Shown here piece after piece: positions 5,449 to 5,585 of a stretch of DNA of 5,585 nt (position 1 is its first letter; every line of letters starts with the position of its first letter). The stretch is from Nanobdellota archaeon (GTDB lineage Archaea > Nanobdellota > Nanobdellia > Woesearchaeales > UBA12501). The stretch spans positions 1 to 5,585 of the forward strand of contig JAHJCS010000259.1 of the NCBI GenBank assembly GCA_018812465.1, given 5' to 3'. Under the pieces are notes generated by a model, which was not told the DNA's origin, did no database searches, and saw only the letters and a program-made list of their open reading frames with translations. A program made the position numbers and the translations under genes.

Positions 5449-5585
5449 ATGAGGAAAGCAATAGCTCTTATAAGCTCAGGAATAGACAGTCCAGTAGCTG
5501 TATGGCTCATGAAAAAGCAGGGTGTGGAGATAATAGGCCTGCACATGGACAATCGACCATTCACAGACTCAAGAAGCATATCAAA
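5449..5585 (+). CDS. ThiI-like PP-loop ATPase, tRNA 4-thiouridine synthase type (5' part only)
   Basis: Only the first 45 codons are inside the window; the gene runs off the right edge. The protein opens MRKAIALISSGIDSPVAVWL (1-20), followed by MKKQGVEIIGLHMDN. This is the start of a PP-loop ATP pyrophosphatase domain, and SGIDSPVA is characteristic of ThiI, which uses ATP to adenylate U8 of tRNA and then transfers sulfur. The P-loop reads SSGIDS (9-14), with Ser in place of the first Gly of the common SGGxDS. The domain begins at residue 1, so the N-terminal ferredoxin-like and THUMP regions of classical ThiI are missing. If this start is right, tRNA binding must come from elsewhere or the enzyme has another substrate. 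Whether the sulfur-carrying Cys or a rhodanese domain follows cannot be seen. Other PP-loop families remain possible. Confidence 0.75.
   Translation, partial: MRKAIALISSGIDSPVAVWLMKKQGVEIIGLHMDNRPFTDSRSIS

Overview
The window looks like a stretch of archaeal chromosome. Every gene start that can be judged has an AT-rich archaeal TATA box at a fixed distance. The leadered starts carry purine-rich ribosome sites matching the archaeal 16S tail (GAGGTG, GGGGGTG, GTGATC). Other genes appear leaderless. T-rich tracts rather than hairpins follow genes. The protein set (tandem Lrp regulator, short glutaredoxin, membrane-anchored thioredoxin-fold protein with a DsbC-like N-terminal part, a ThiI-type PP-loop enzyme with no THUMP region in front) suggests a small-genome DPANN lineage such as Woesearchaeota. 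That placement is inference, not proof.

Layout. On the left, on the + strand, is a tandem Lrp/AsnC-type regulator (62-1072). Its TATA box sits between the arms of a perfect 10-bp inverted repeat. A 37-codon ORF (1069-1182) follows, overlapping the regulator's stop codon as ATGA. The next four genes are all on the minus strand. In transcription order they are a thioredoxin-fold membrane-anchored protein (5346-4246), a six-helix-type membrane protein of unknown role (4208-3453), glutaredoxin (3402-3151) with glutamate dehydrogenase 3 nt behind it (3147-1915), and an unrecognised 214-aa soluble protein (1865-1221). At the right edge a ThiI-like gene starts on the + strand (5449 to the edge), divergent from the thioredoxin-fold gene. 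No gene-free stretch exceeds about 100 bases.

How the genes may work together. Glutaredoxin and glutamate dehydrogenase form a tight two-gene operon, joining a cytoplasmic dithiol reductase to the enzyme that links glutamate and 2-oxoglutarate. The Lrp-type protein is of the family that senses amino acids or their metabolites; nothing in the sequence ties it directly to gdh beyond nearness. The thioredoxin-fold protein would act on thiols outside the membrane, and the ThiI-like protein belongs to a sulfur-transfer family. Thiol and sulfur chemistry is thus the common theme, though the genes are separate transcription units. No mobile element, CRISPR array, tRNA or rRNA was seen.
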